64,000 nucleotides of DNA from Paramoeba atlantica (GCA_977017575.1 CDRNVI010000009.1:310001-374000), one strand, 5' to 3'. Counted from the stretch's first letter, positions 10,030 to 19,890 are shown. Translations and numbers: made by a program. Notes: generated by a model from the sequence alone, not told the origin.

Positions 10030-10268
10030 CCTGCCCACACACACGTCACACAATCAATATAAATAACCAAAGAAATGCCCAATCACATAGTAAAATAATT
10101 TTTCATATACCATCCCAGAACTCACAAAAGGATAACGATAGCAATAGATGACCAGTCCACTGCCACGCCCTTTACAAGCTCACACGAGCTACGCAGGTTA
10201 CGCTTTTAACCTCTGCCCTAGACCAACTTGTGTACCTAGAAGTGTGGAGCAACTAGGCGTGATGCGTA

Positions 10269-10402
10269 GGGCCGTGTCAACAGTGACGCGGCTAAAAAAC
10301 ATTAAGGCGCTAACCGCAGAGCAAAGGAAACCTTTACTCATCTCTACCTCACATTGGGGAACCTTGCTTCCGAAAAAACAAGGCGTGAGAATAAAGAGCT
10401 GT
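10269..10402 (-). other. Structured 3' UTR module (DIRS1a copy)
   Basis: The reverse complement of 807-940, with the same hairpins ending in GTCA-CTGT-TGAC. It lies between the A-rich tract and B1. See 53939-54066 for the LC counterpart. Confidence 0.6.
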
Positions 10403-10890
10403 TAACCGATTAACATCCATAACCTTCCAAAATTATAGGGACAACCTCCAAACCCCAGGACCCCGTCCGCTTTTTTTTTTTTTTTTTTTTTTTTTGTCTT
10501 GTTTTTTTTTCTTTTTTTCTTGTCTTTGTTTTTTTTCTTTTTTTCTTGTCTTGTTTTTATCTTTGTTTTTTTTTCTTTTTTTCTTGTCTTTGTTTTTTTT
10601 CTTTTTTTCTTGTCTTGTTTTTTTTTTTTTTTTTTTTTTTGTATTTGGTGATCCTGTCTCTTAGGGCTTTCTCTGAATATGACTGCCTACCTTACTAATG
10701 TCTCTCTCGATCTTACCTTCGTATCTCTCGACCTTCTCCATCTCAATCTCCTTCCCGCGACTGACAGCATCCGCCGGGTTCTCATCCGTGGATATATACG
10801 CTGCCTTGACACAAATACCTTTCTCCTCTGTCAGTCGCAGGACTTCGCGCAATTCCATTGAAACCCCCTCTGACTTGGAGATCCTCCTGT

Positions 10891-13530
10891 TCAGTGCAGC
10901 CTGACAGGAGGTGTTGTCAAAACATCCAAGCAGGTTCCACGGGGGCAATGCGCGGAAAACTTCTCGAGGGCTAAGCGGACTGCTGCAGCTTCCGCACGAT
11001 TCACCTCATACGAGGATGACTCAGGCCACGCCTCTCCCGTAATCAAAACCTCTCCGCTGTCTAAATACATAATCGCTCCCCACCCTTTCACCGAGGCATC
11101 GGTGTAGAGACGATGCTTGTGTGGAACAACATCGGGATGGGGAGGTGGAGACCGTGGAACATTCTCCAACAACTCGTTTCTCCACTCTGCTAGCATGGAG
11201 CGAGTGACGACAGGGAGTGCGACCGGACGGTCACATAACTTCGGGCAACGGTTCAACAAGTTGATACGCCGTTGCGCCACCTTCAAAGCGAAATAAAACC
11301 GCGGCATATTGAGTCGGAGAACTGCGGAGCCATAAATGAGGCGCCCCACCACCGCCTCTAGGTCAACAAAGGAAATGTTGAAGAAAGAGTCGGCTCGCAG
11401 TTTCCTGATCACTCGCGGTCCCAGGCAGACCGTATGCGCGTTATGGTCGAACGCCACCCCATTGAACACGTACTGTGGCACAGGGGGCTGACCCCGATCT
11501 TTGAAAAGACCGTTCGCTTTGTCGCAACGCTCGTCAATGAATTGAGCGTACGTGGTGGCCTCGGAGTCGGTTCCTGCAAACCGAACTCCGTCAACATAAA
11601 CGTCGATAGCGCCTCGGTGAAACGAGTAGCGCTGAGAACAAATCGACGCCTCGCCAGCAATCGCGGCGGTAACCGTGTGCATAACCTCCGGTGCACACCT
11701 ATGGCCCATCGGGAGGACGTTCATCTCATACACGTCTCCACTGTTCGTTCTAAGGCGGAATTTGGGCCGCGCCCTCTTCGGGATACCAATCTGGTAAAAC
11801 CCGCATGTGAAGTCCCGCTTCACAGCCATCGGCTCGTGCGCCTTATGAAGATACTTGGAGGGATGATATAATGGGACCTTTGGTTCATATGATTTTAATC
11901 TATCGTTATCGTCCCTTGTCCATGAAATAAATCTTCTGCGCTGATTGCCCTCATCATCGGTCTCCACAACCGTGAAGGGAATCATGAACTGCATCGATGG
12001 GCGCTTTCTCAACTCCTGCGCCGGGACCTTAGAGATTATGCCTGCGTCCTCCAACAATCGGACGTCCGCCTCAGGCAATGAACCTTTCACACTAGGTTCG
12101 GGGTACGGGGCTTTAGGTACCCATAATAATTCATCCACTACCTTGCGAAAACGAGTGGCAGCTGACATACTCATCCACTCCTTAACCTGATCCAAATGGA
12201 TAACAGGTATCGACTTCTTAACGTGCAAAGGTAGGTGAGCGTCGTGTGCCTTGGCTAGCCGTGAAGAGCGGCGTGCACAAACAACGGAGTGCCTGCGAAG
12301 GTAAGGCACTTCCTCGAAGCACTTTGCCACGTGCTCCGAGGTTACAGCACTGGGAGAAGTGCTGAGACTCTCTGCGTCCCGAGAGCCCTTGCCGTTGTAA
12401 TACTGCTTGCGTTGTAGCGCAACAGTGATTCGACGTTGAGGTGTTTCGTGAGGTTCTGGACGTCCTCCATCCTGAGATTCCCGAGGGAGATCTCGTGGAA
12501 TAGGTAAGTAATCGCACCTCTTTTTATGGAATGTGTTCCATACCCCGGACCGAGAAGTTGATTCATCCTGTGGTCCATCTCCCGGACCGTCGTGTAACAC
12601 AGGCGCTGGCCTGGTCTCAAACTTCCCACAAACTGAGCCAGTTCGGGTGTCCCCGGTCCAGTCACTATCGCGTAGAGGTACGGCCGGTAAGGATTCAGAC
12701 GGGTTGTCTTGGTCCCCCTGCCCCAATAAATGATTACCTCGTGACTGGCCACACTCACGAACTGCTCCCGCCTCAGGTCGGCGGTCTCGGTCCATCTCGC
12801 AGCGGCTTTCCAACACAGGAGGCAACACATGCTCTCCTTTACGTCGAGATGACGTCTCAGCTTCTTTAGAAGAAGTGGCGTGATTGGTAGCATCTGCCGC
12901 GTGGGTTCTAGCCCCCCCTGCGCTTGCAGGGCCTTTACGTAGAGACTCAATGGGGTACCTTCGATTCCCATGAGCTCGAAGAGAGTCCTCAATGCCCCTG
13001 CGTACCCCATGCGCGTCGAGGTAGCGAGAGGCAGAGTCTCCAGGAAGAGCACCGCGTTTGCAGGATTCGCGGTGATTCCCTTCGCCTGGCAATACTCGCG
13101 CAGGCGGAACCACAGTCGCTCCCTTGTGGCCCACGTGGCCGTTGCCCACATGGGCTGGAGCGCCTCGCCCAACTGGGTGGCGCGAGGATCGTCGGCGGGC
13201 ATCCTCAGAATGGCCTCGAGCAGCTGCTTGCGGTGTTTTCCTGGCGGCGGTTACGACGGCGGCGGTTACGACGGCGGCGGTTACGACGGCGGCGGGTTTG
13301 GCGGCGGCGGGTTTGGGAGGAACGGTGAGCCGGGGGAGAGGAAGTGCCGGAAGAGAGACGCTGCGACGTCGTAGCCGTAACGGGGAGAGAGGGCGTGGAG
13401 GAGGAGTATTGCCACGCACGCGTGGCCGTCTTTCGCGCTGGCGGAGGGACGGAGAGGGAACAGGTGTATGAAAATCCACCCGTCGTCGCCTGGGACGACG
13501 GGCACGAGCAGTGATTGGGGTGGGGGGCAT
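10891..13530 (-). CDS. DIRS1a RT-RNase H (fossil element part)
   Basis: Reverse transcriptase and RNase H of the YR element. The N-terminal 400 or so residues are arginine/proline-rich, low-complexity sequence read through the YR gene in another frame. The RT palm contains IPFTVVETDDEGNQRRRFISW, a MGHRCAPE motif and the catalytic-loop region IDVYVDGVRF. RNase H follows (RLYTDASVKGWGA ... VNRAEAAAVRLALE). Long overlap between RT and YR frames is also seen in DIRS2, DIRS3 and DIRSD. It is described as a fossil only. Confidence 0.8.
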   Translation of the reverse strand: MPPTPITARARRPRRRRVDFHTPVPSPSLRQRERRPRVRGNTPPPRPLSPLRLRRRSVSLPALPLPRLTVPPKPAAAKPAAVVTAAVVTAAVVTAARKTPQAAARGHSEDARRRSSRHPVGRGAPAHVGNGHVGHKGATVVPPARVLPGEGNHRESCKRGALPGDSASRYLDAHGVRRGIEDSLRAHGNRRYPIESLRKGPASAGGARTHAADATNHATSSKEAETSSRRKGEHVLPPVLESRCEMDRDRRPEAGAVRECGQSRGNHLLGQGDQDNPSESLPAVPLRDSDWTGDTRTGSVCGKFETRPAPVLHDGPGDGPQDESTSRSGVWNTFHKKRCDYLPIPRDLPRESQDGGRPEPHETPQRRITVALQRKQYYNGKGSRDAESLSTSPSAVTSEHVAKCFEEVPYLRRHSVVCARRSSRLAKAHDAHLPLHVKKSIPVIHLDQVKEWMSMSAATRFRKVVDELLWVPKAPYPEPSVKGSLPEADVRLLEDAGIISKVPAQELRKRPSMQFMIPFTVVETDDEGNQRRRFISWTRDDNDRLKSYEPKVPLYHPSKYLHKAHEPMAVKRDFTCGFYQIGIPKRARPKFRLRTNSGDVYEMNVLPMGHRCAPEVMHTVTAAIAGEASICSQRYSFHRGAIDVYVDGVRFAGTDSEATTYAQFIDERCDKANGLFKDRGQPPVPQYVFNGVAFDHNAHTVCLGPRVIRKLRADSFFNISFVDLEAVVGRLIYGSAVLRLNMPRFYFALKVAQRRINLLNRCPKLCDRPVALPVVTRSMLAEWRNELLENVPRSPPPHPDVVPHKHRLYTDASVKGWGAIMYLDSGEVLITGEAWPESSSYEVNRAEAAAVRLALEKFSAHCPRGTCLDVLTTPPVRLH
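12342..13202 (-). CDS. DIRS1a tyrosine recombinase (fossil element part)
   Basis: A tyrosine recombinase of about 286 aa. Family signatures in order are the box-I arginine in CWKAAARWTETADLRRE, HxxR in THSIKRGAI, and the nucleophile tyrosine in LLRYNASS. It would integrate a circular cDNA at short matched cores, which fits the lack of target duplications around DIRS1. It lies between gag and the RT catalytic domain and is wholly overlapped by the RT reading frame. Confidence 0.85.
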   Translation of the reverse strand: MPADDPRATQLGEALQPMWATATWATRERLWFRLREYCQAKGITANPANAVLFLETLPLATSTRMGYAGALRTLFELMGIEGTPLSLYVKALQAQGGLEPTRQMLPITPLLLKKLRRHLDVKESMCCLLCWKAAARWTETADLRREQFVSVASHEVIIYWGRGTKTTRLNPYRPYLYAIVTGPGTPELAQFVGSLRPGQRLCYTTVREMDHRMNQLLGPGYGTHSIKRGAITYLFHEISLGNLRMEDVQNLTKHLNVESLLRYNASSITTARALGTQRVSALLPVL

Positions 13531-13533
13531 TTC

Positions 13534-14934
13534 CTAGTGGAAAGCCCGTGTTGCGCCGTAACGGTTGGCGCCGCCCACCACCCCGCCGCGAAAATCCTGT
13601 TGCGGGGTGCGCTGGGTACGGAACTGCCCCCCCTGCTGTTGGGACGATTGGGGGCAGTTCGATCGTAGGTGGCCTGGCTGATGGCAGCCAAAACAGAAAG
13701 GTCCTTGGCTGCGTCGTCGGGGAGCACGCGTAGCGGTTCGGCCCCTCAGTTGCTCATCCACAACGAGCTGACCGTAACGGTCCTGAGGATCGTCGTCACG
13801 GTGCAAACGCTGTTGCACACGCTCGACAGCAACGCCCGCCGCAGCCCAATAATGGTTGCGAAGCTCTTCGATGATGAGAAGGGCTACGGCGAGGTTGTGC
13901 TTCTCTAGCCATCCCTCCGTATTACACGCAGCGTACACCCATTCAGTTAACATTTTGAACAGGCGCTCACGCTGCGGCGGCGGGTTGAAGCGTACCCCAA
14001 GCTGCGGAGCTTCGCGCAGCTCACGGATGAGTTCACGTGGCTTGAACAAATCATCCGTGTCGATCCACGGTTGCCAAGTAACCGGATCGTAGGGGGAGAA
14101 GCCTTTCGGGTCCGTAATACGGACGCGTTCAAACGTGGGGATCAGATCTTCAACTGGTTTCCCACCCGGCATCTGCGCCCGAACATGGGCCAGTTCCAAA
14201 GAGTGGTAGTTGATCTCGGGATGGGGAAAACGGTAGGCAGTGTTCTTGTCCCCATCCCACTCGGCGAACAACTCAGTTGAGTTAGGGTCCTTTGGATGCG
14301 TCATATGCACCAACCCTATAACCGTCTGCCGTAGGCCATCCCGGGGAAGGGACCATACAGCCTCGACGGTGACCTCATAGTCTTTGCGCAGAAGCTCAAT
14401 CACTTTCGTGATGAATTCTTCTTTGCTAGATTGTGTCATGATCCCACGCGCATCACAGCGTGAACGCTGAGGCATCCCGACGTGGTCAAGGTCGAGGGCC
14501 TCGTAACGGCGCGGCGAGCGAGAAGCCTCAACCTGGTCAGGGTTGAGGGTTCCTCTACGTCGAACATGGGGCTCCGGAGCCTCCAGCGGAAATGGATACG
14601 GGCTAGGGAGGGAGCTCGCCGGCAAACTAGGGAGGTTGGAAGGGAGAGGGCTAGGCGGTTCGCGGGCGGGGCTGAGTGCTCTTCCTGAAGGGCGTACCTT
14701 GCGACGCGCCGGTCCAGGGGTAGGGGGAACAGGAGGAGGTCGCGCGGATACCTGCGGAGCCGGCTGCGTGGGAAGAGGAGGGAGAGGGGGGCGCACGGGA
14801 GGACATGAAAGAGACTGGCGTTTCGAACGGGCAAAAGAGGAGGTTTCAACCGGTGTTGGCGCCCGGTCACGCTTTGGAGAGCGATCACGGTCCTGGCTCG
14901 GCTCCTGAGGAGCCCGCAAACGTTGGGATCTCAT
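13534..14934 (-). CDS. DIRS1a Gag-like protein with zinc knuckle (fossil element part)
   Basis: About 467 aa from the ATG just inside A1. The first third is proline/arginine-rich. A beta-rich segment follows (VTVEAVW...FAEWDG...), then an alpha-rich part with WQPWIDTDD.FKPRELIREL. A CCHC knuckle, CFGCHQPGHLRSNC, sits near the C-terminus, after which the tail is glycine/arginine-rich. Nucleic-acid binding and RNA packaging are inferred from the knuckle. The ORF stays open upstream through A1, but an ATG at 14934 matches the other YR elements, whose gag also begins right after A1. Confidence 0.75.
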   Translation of the reverse strand: MRSQRLRAPQEPSQDRDRSPKRDRAPTPVETSSFARSKRQSLSCPPVRPPLPPLPTQPAPQVSARPPPVPPTPGPARRKVRPSGRALSPAREPPSPLPSNLPSLPASSLPSPYPFPLEAPEPHVRRRGTLNPDQVEASRSPRRYEALDLDHVGMPQRSRCDARGIMTQSSKEEFITKVIELLRKDYEVTVEAVWSLPRDGLRQTVIGLVHMTHPKDPNSTELFAEWDGDKNTAYRFPHPEINYHSLELAHVRAQMPGGKPVEDLIPTFERVRITDPKGFSPYDPVTWQPWIDTDDLFKPRELIRELREAPQLGVRFNPPPQRERLFKMLTEWVYAACNTEGWLEKHNLAVALLIIEELRNHYWAAAGVAVERVQQRLHRDDDPQDRYGQLVVDEQLRGRTATRAPRRRSQGPFCFGCHQPGHLRSNCPQSSQQQGGQFRTQRTPQQDFRGGVVGGANRYGATRAFH

Positions 14935-14940
14935 TCTTAA

Positions 14941-15119
14941 ACAAAAACTTAAAGCAAAGTAAAATAACAACCTAACAAGGATATATAAGATAATAGTAAA
15001 TACCCATCCCATGTAAAATTCTGAATACAAATCATAATTCGAAGAAACTATGTGCCCCGAAGGGCCAGCAGGCAAATACATAACAGCCCCTCGGCTAAAT
15101 TTCAAAACGTGGACTATTA
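14941..15119 (-). repeat. DIRS1a 5' repeat A1
   Basis: 179 bp, matching A2 at 9619-9797 and 1412-1590. Its outer end TAATAGTCCAC abuts LF sequence AAATACTCG directly. Confidence 0.88.
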
Positions 15120-17618
15120 AAATACTCGCTGGCAGAATTAAGAGAGCAGTCAGCGCGCAGTCGACGACGTCGCCCAGTGCTTACGCAATCCGAGCTTGAA
15201 GAAAGAGAGAAGGACGCGGATGAAGGGCAATTCGCTGATCGTAGAGCGATAAAAAAAGCCACACGCCTTGTGCTCGAGGGGTCGATCTCAAAAGCGGCAA
15301 AAGTTCTGGATCAGGTCACGGTAATCAACAAATTATCTGATAAAGAAACATTTGCCAAACTCCAAAAACTGCACCCTGCGGCTCCTTGCGTTTTCGAATT
15401 ACCAGCAGACGCGACACAGACAGCGATCATAACAACGGAAGAACTCCGCGAGGCAGGTCGTCGATTGGCCAAGGGCGCGGCACCCGGTCCATCTGGGACA
15501 ACGGACGGTATAGTCAGACTGTTGCTCGACGATCAAATCTGTTGCACAGCTCTGTGTCACATGTTACTGGATGTTGTAAATGGAGCGATCTCGAAAGACG
15601 TGATGGACAGGTTGAAGAGGGCAAGGTTAGTCGCCATACCGAAAGCAAATGGAAGGGACGTGCGCCCGGTTGCTGTTGGGGAGATTTTTCTAAAATTAGC
15701 AGAGATCGTCTTGTTGCAAAAATATGAACATTGTCTGCCGCCGATTTTTGCTCCGTGGCAATTCGGAGTGGCAACTAAATCAGGATGTGAAACAGTAGTA
15801 CACCGCCTACATAAACTCTATCAGGAAGGACAATCAATCCTAACAATGGACATCAGCAATGCATTCAACACTCCTTGGAGGCAAGACATCGCGAACGCAC
15901 TCTTCGCGTTCTCTAGTTTGCGACCGTTCTGGAGGCTTTTTCACGCTCAATATGCCGAGCCGTCGGAGCTGCTGTATTTTGGATCAGACGGAAAGTTACA
16001 CGACAAAGTTTTCAGCACAGCAGGAGTTCGACAGGGGTCTCCCCTTTCTACGCTTCTTTTCTGTACAATGATGCAACCCATCCTCGCAACGCTGGCCTTA
16101 GAATTTCCCTCGATCAAAATATTCGCATACATAGACGACATAAACTTTGCTTCGGATGATCCTGCACTCCTAACGAAGGCATTTTATAGACTGTGGGATT
16201 TGTTGAATGAAAGAAACATGCAAATGGCAAATCATAAATGTGTGTGGTTCGGAGGAACGAAGGGCACGGAAATTCCGGAAGTTCTGCGAATGGCGCAAGT
16301 CAACGTAGAGAAGGACGCAATCAAGGTTCTCGGCGCTTACGTGGGAGAAGACGAAAAGGTAGATCCCTTACTACTAGAAAAGCTACAGAAACATAAAACA
16401 ATTTTCCGTCGGTTAAGTCAGATGGGAGCGAGCAACGTATCTACTATCCTGCTCTCTAAATGTGTTAACATTCGTCATCGTTTTCATATTCGCACACACA
16501 CACCGAACTCCTCTGAAGCGATGGCAAAGGAGTTTGACGGCGAAGTTGATAAAGTTCTGAAGACATGGTTCGGACCAATGACGCAAGATCAACTGGACTG
16601 GGCAAGGCTTCCCCTTCGTATGGGTGGGCTGGGCCTGCCTTCTACTGATGCACTCCGAGCGGCCGAGTACCAGGCGTCGCGCAGTGTGGCTTTTGAGCAG
16701 CCAAAATTCCTTTCAGCTCAAGTCACGCCTAGCGAGTCGGACACTGCACCTGTCGCTGAGATGACGGCAGTCGAAGTCAAGATGCACAAAGAAGTGAAGG
16801 AGCGCCTTCGGAAGAACAAGAAATTTGCAAGAATCATGGACGCTACAACGAAGAAGGGTAGTTATACATGGATACAAGCAAACGAGCGACTCGTGCCGTC
16901 GCGGAAATTCACCTTAGCAGTAATGCCCCGCCTGGGAATGGGCCATCCACGTCTTCCCGAATCTCTCACCTGCCCCGGATGCAGAGTTCTTCTAAACAGT
17001 GCCACTGCCCTTACACATATTCCGGGTTGCGTCCGATGTGCGGGAATGAATACAACGGTAAAGCACAACGCACTAGTACGCTATATTCATAATATGTGTC
17101 TGCGTGCGGGTATTCCTTGTGAATTAGAGCCACGGCAATTCTCCACATATGTGTGCACATCATGCTCCGAGGTGATCCGAGAAGAACGTCGGCGAGAGCA
17201 CATTGCGACATGCAAAGGCAGCACGCTACACCGTTCAGGGCCCGATTTGGTTATTTATTGGGCGACAGGTGAAATCTTCTATGATCTCACCGTCGTACAC
17301 GATCTGGCACCATCTCTTGCGGGAACAACACCGGCGAAGGCAATCAAAGATGCGATCGCGCGGAAAAACACCAAATACGTCTCATCGAATATGTTAGCCG
17401 AGGAGCAATTCGCCTGTTTACCGGTGCTGTCAAGTGGCTCATTGCACGCCCGAACTCGGGAGCTGCTACGGCTTCTGGCGGAAAAGATTTCTATTGAGCC
17501 CAGCAAGGTGGAAAACGATTTCATACTTCTCTTGCAGGAGATGAATGGAAACATTCTCCTAGGCCAGCTCAGAAAGTACCTGTGCCAAAGCCATGGGGAC
17601 GATATTTGCGCTTTTTGA
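15120..17618 (+). CDS. LF1: RT-RLE part of an LF LINE downstream of DIRS1a
   Basis: The open frame runs from the DIRS1a junction (KYSLAELREQ) to a stop at 17616-17618, about 832 residues. It has RT with KGAAPGPSGTTDG and FAYIDDINF, the GGLGLPSTDA thumb, CPGC...HIPGCVRC and CTSC...H...C modules. The complete RLE motif is RSGPDLVIYW..GEIFYDLTVVH, followed by the C-terminal SGSLHARTRELL helix region. No authentic start remains: the element's N-terminal half was displaced when DIRS1a inserted (counterpart at 1848-2697). The RT and endonuclease parts look undamaged. LF2 differs by only a few substitutions. Confidence 0.88.
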   Translation, partial: KYSLAELREQSARSRRRRPVLTQSELEEREKDADEGQFADRRAIKKATRLVLEGSISKAAKVLDQVTVINKLSDKETFAKLQKLHPAAPCVFELPADATQTAIITTEELREAGRRLAKGAAPGPSGTTDGIVRLLLDDQICCTALCHMLLDVVNGAISKDVMDRLKRARLVAIPKANGRDVRPVAVGEIFLKLAEIVLLQKYEHCLPPIFAPWQFGVATKSGCETVVHRLHKLYQEGQSILTMDISNAFNTPWRQDIANALFAFSSLRPFWRLFHAQYAEPSELLYFGSDGKLHDKVFSTAGVRQGSPLSTLLFCTMMQPILATLALEFPSIKIFAYIDDINFASDDPALLTKAFYRLWDLLNERNMQMANHKCVWFGGTKGTEIPEVLRMAQVNVEKDAIKVLGAYVGEDEKVDPLLLEKLQKHKTIFRRLSQMGASNVSTILLSKCVNIRHRFHIRTHTPNSSEAMAKEFDGEVDKVLKTWFGPMTQDQLDWARLPLRMGGLGLPSTDALRAAEYQASRSVAFEQPKFLSAQVTPSESDTAPVAEMTAVEVKMHKEVKERLRKNKKFARIMDATTKKGSYTWIQANERLVPSRKFTLAVMPRLGMGHPRLPESLTCPGCRVLLNSATALTHIPGCVRCAGMNTTVKHNALVRYIHNMCLRAGIPCELEPRQFSTYVCTSCSEVIREERRREHIATCKGSTLHRSGPDLVIYWATGEIFYDLTVVHDLAPSLAGTTPAKAIKDAIARKNTKYVSSNMLAEEQFACLPVLSSGSLHARTRELLRLLAEKISIEPSKVENDFILLLQEMNGNILLGQLRKYLCQSHGDDICAF

Positions 17619-18082
17619 TGGAATATGCAGTGAGAATCCGTGGTAGGAAGTCTCATAGTTTACGAAAAGAATTGTTTGAAGAGGATTCGCAGTTTATATC
17701 ATACAATTATAAGAGTTTACGATAAGAATTGTCCAGCGCATCATTTTGATTTCAATATTGATTTTGAATTTACAAAAAAAAAAAAAAAAAAAAAACAATG
17801 CGAGGAAAAATGTGAACAAACATCGCCAGAAATAAAAGTAGCAGCAACTCTGAAAAAGAAGCCACGAATCAAATTCATCGAGCCCAAGGAATTACCAAGA
17901 AACTGGGCAGATCACGGTATGAACGACGACGACGGGGTCTCGATCGCCACTCAGCTCATTGAGTGCTTGAAAAATGGTCGCTATCCCCGCCGTGCTCCCC
18001 GAGCCTTTCGCCGCCTCCCCGCCGTGTTCCCGCTTTTTTTATAAAGAACACCTTTTTTATAAAGAACACCTTTTTTATAAAG
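17619..18082. other. LF1 3' UTR, poly(A), LA N-terminal scrap and 18-bp repeats
   Basis: 17619-17773 is the LF1 3' UTR; an A-run of about 21 nt ends it near 17795. Then about 130 bp encode an LA N-terminal piece (KKKPRIKFIEPKELPRNWADHG, similar to KKKVRIKIIGSKEISPNWADHE of LA1). A GC-rich stretch without recognisable content follows. At about 18038-18082 there are two to three 18-bp units (AAAGAACACCTTTTTTAT), the inverse of the 28217-28545 array. No gene is called. Confidence 0.65.
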
Positions 18083-18350
18083 TTTTTTTTTTTTTTTTTT
18101 ACATATGAGATTAGATCAAAAAGGGGTTAATATTTTCACTTTTTCATTTATTAACTACGTTCTAAAAAGAACTGTTTCAAAAGGCAGACTCTTCGTCGCT
18201 GCGAGGGTCAATGAATCTCCGAAGCTGAGAAAGCGCGATCGACCAGTTCAACTCTTGCAAGCGCAAGGCGAGATCATGTATTACGAACTCTCGTGATAAG
18301 CCGCACACATCAGCAAGCGAGTTAAGGAGAATCTTAGTGCCGCTATGAAG
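18083..18350 (-). pseudogene. LB/LF-type LINE 3'-end fragment with poly(A)
   Basis: On the minus strand the last about 55 residues of an LB/LF-type protein (LHSGTKILLNSLADVCG...LALRLQELNWSIALSQLRRFIDPR) are fused directly to the interrupted recombinase of DIRSD. A short 3' UTR and a T-run on the plus strand (18081-18100) complete it. It is a severely 5'-truncated LINE insertion. Confidence 0.75.
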
Positions 18351-19385
18351 CGCTCCTCCAGAAAGCTCCTCGATTGTGAGCGTATTCTCCGCCACTCGGG
18401 TCATTAGATGGCGGATCGCCCCATGCTTTAAGCTGTGGGAGCTGTAACCTGGGCCAAGATGCGTCCTGAGGAATCGGGAAATTTGCTCTGTCGTCACCGT
18501 ACTGAAGCGCTGGGCAGGGCCCAAGGTTATAAGGTATTGGAATATTCTGTTGGTATAGGTCCCCTCTATTACCGTGAACGTGTCCGGGCGGTAGGGTTGA
18601 GATCGCGTTGCCTTGGTACGTTGCCCCCAGTCTATTATAATGCGATCTGGTCGCAGTATTATGACGTCCCGGCGCCGCATCTTTGCCACTTCGCCAGCCC
18701 TTGATGCTGTTTTGTACGCTACTAACATGACGATTTCCATTTGTGGTGTCATCTTCGGCAAAAGGTACTGGATTTGGTCCTTTGTAATTGGACATGCTTG
18801 GTGCGTCGGGATCATGGCGCCTGCCCTCACTAGCGTTTTGGCGAGCATTTGGGCGTGAATGGCTGACTTTCGTGCCTGTGTTAGTATCGAAATCATGTGT
18901 TTGATGTACGTGTGCTTGGTTTGTGGTGTTACTTTTAACGCGGAAATGTAAGCCACCACGTTGTCGTCGTTTAACTCCATGTTTGCCGCACGCATCTGAC
19001 GCAGCAAACGGGCCCGTGTCGACCACGTTGTTCTTGCCCATAATGTGATTAGCTCCTTCTGAGTTTCCGCGCTCTTTATTCCTATCTCGGTCATAACGTA
19101 ACGGACGTCGTTCATGAAACCACCCGTCCTGTGGGAGGCAGCGGAGGACTTCAAAACGCGTTTTTGTGCGGAACGGCTTTGATTCCTCTGACTTTTTGCT
19201 TCGGTTAAACTTACTGTCGCCACTTGTTTGTGCGCGATATTTTTCGCTTCGAGACCAATGCTTATTTTTACAATTTGATTCAATTTTTCCTTGACAATTC
19301 TGTTTATACTTGCTATCTTTCGATTTTTTTGTGAAACTATCTTTTTTATAAATAACTGGCGTTTTGTCCGGGGGCGGACCTGCAT
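18351..19385 (-). CDS. DIRSD tyrosine recombinase (fossil element part)
   Basis: YR protein with a lysine-rich N-terminus, a core-binding region (LWARTTWSTRARLLRQM), the box-I arginine in AYKTASRAGEVAKMRRRD, and HSLKHGAIRHLM near its end. It is closest to the DIRS2 recombinase. It is joined to a LINE tail at 18350. A second frame over the same DNA (18343-19392) is open for about 350 codons, as in the other YR elements. Confidence 0.75.
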
Positions 19386-19607
19386 TTGTCACTTCTTTGC
19401 GCCAGACCCCCGACCGGCGAAATCCCGGCGCTGTTGAGTTGCCCCGGGAGTGTACGGACGATTCGAGGCGGCGAAACTCCGATTCCCTCGATACCGGGAG
19501 TAACTCACCACTCGTCGTCCACGATTGTAATTGATGCTTGTGGTTAAGATCTGACCGAGAACGTCTGTCGGATCCTTCTGAGCTACGTAATGTGATTCAA
19601 CATACTT

Positions 19608-19619
19608 TGTACCTTGTTG
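19608..19619 (+). other. Spliced-leader end (TGTACCTTGTTG)
   Basis: These are the last 12 nt of the shared leader, immediately after the 7-bp target duplication and 32 nt before the ATG at 19652. The junction shows that the leader end is the true 5' terminus of the inserted cDNA. Confidence 0.75.
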
Positions 19620-19651
19620 TTGATTTTTACTACTTTGCTTTTCTTTCTTTT

Positions 19652-19890
19652 ATGTCAGAACCTCCCCCGAGGGCGGCGCAAGGCACGCCGTCGCATCAGC
19701 AGCAGAACACTGCAGCAGTGAGGTCCACTGGCGTAAAGGAGCACAACTTGAACTTTACGGAACAAGCGAATAGACACGAGATTGGATCATGGGACCAGTT
19801 TGAGGCAAACAAGAAACTCATCCAAGACGCTAGCACGTACGACGACCTCATGTACACAACCCCCATTCCACAGCATATTCCCCTCAATTT
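19652..19890 (+). pseudogene. LC-type LINE N-terminal fragment
   Basis: MSEPPPRAAQ... contains GSWDQFEANKKLIQDASTYD followed by DLMYTTPIPQHIP, matching GDWDQFAGNAHLISGQSTYN followed by ELLYTTPIPENVP of LC1. It is lost in a poly-T run at 19890. The ATG at 19652 fits the LC1 arrangement downstream of the leader. Confidence 0.75.

Larger units (their letters stand above)
9363..15119 (-). mobile_element. DIRS1a: near-complete Ngaro/VIPER-like YR retroelement
   Basis: Reading on the minus strand the order is A1 repeat (14941-15119), gag, YR overlapped by RT-RNase H, A-rich 3' region, structured module, then B1 (9798-10029), A2 (9619-9797) and B2 (9363-9593). It is inserted in LF sequence without target duplications: GCGATG (now at 1848, inverted) belongs with AAATACTCG at 15120. 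It looks almost whole, with about one break, and is young judging by A1/A2, B1/B2 and DIRS1b identity. No methyltransferase or hydrolase domain is seen. Confidence 0.85.

Noticed and set aside
9425-10151. Short ORFs of 60-100 codons in the DIRS1 terminal repeats, present in several copies
   Set aside because: They repeat only because the A and B repeats are duplicated; they show no domain and no consistent start context.
18343-19392. Second open frame over the DIRSD recombinase as an independent host gene
   Set aside because: The same kind of overlapping frame exists in the other YR elements as the N-terminal extension of their RT protein; it is an element feature or a shadow.
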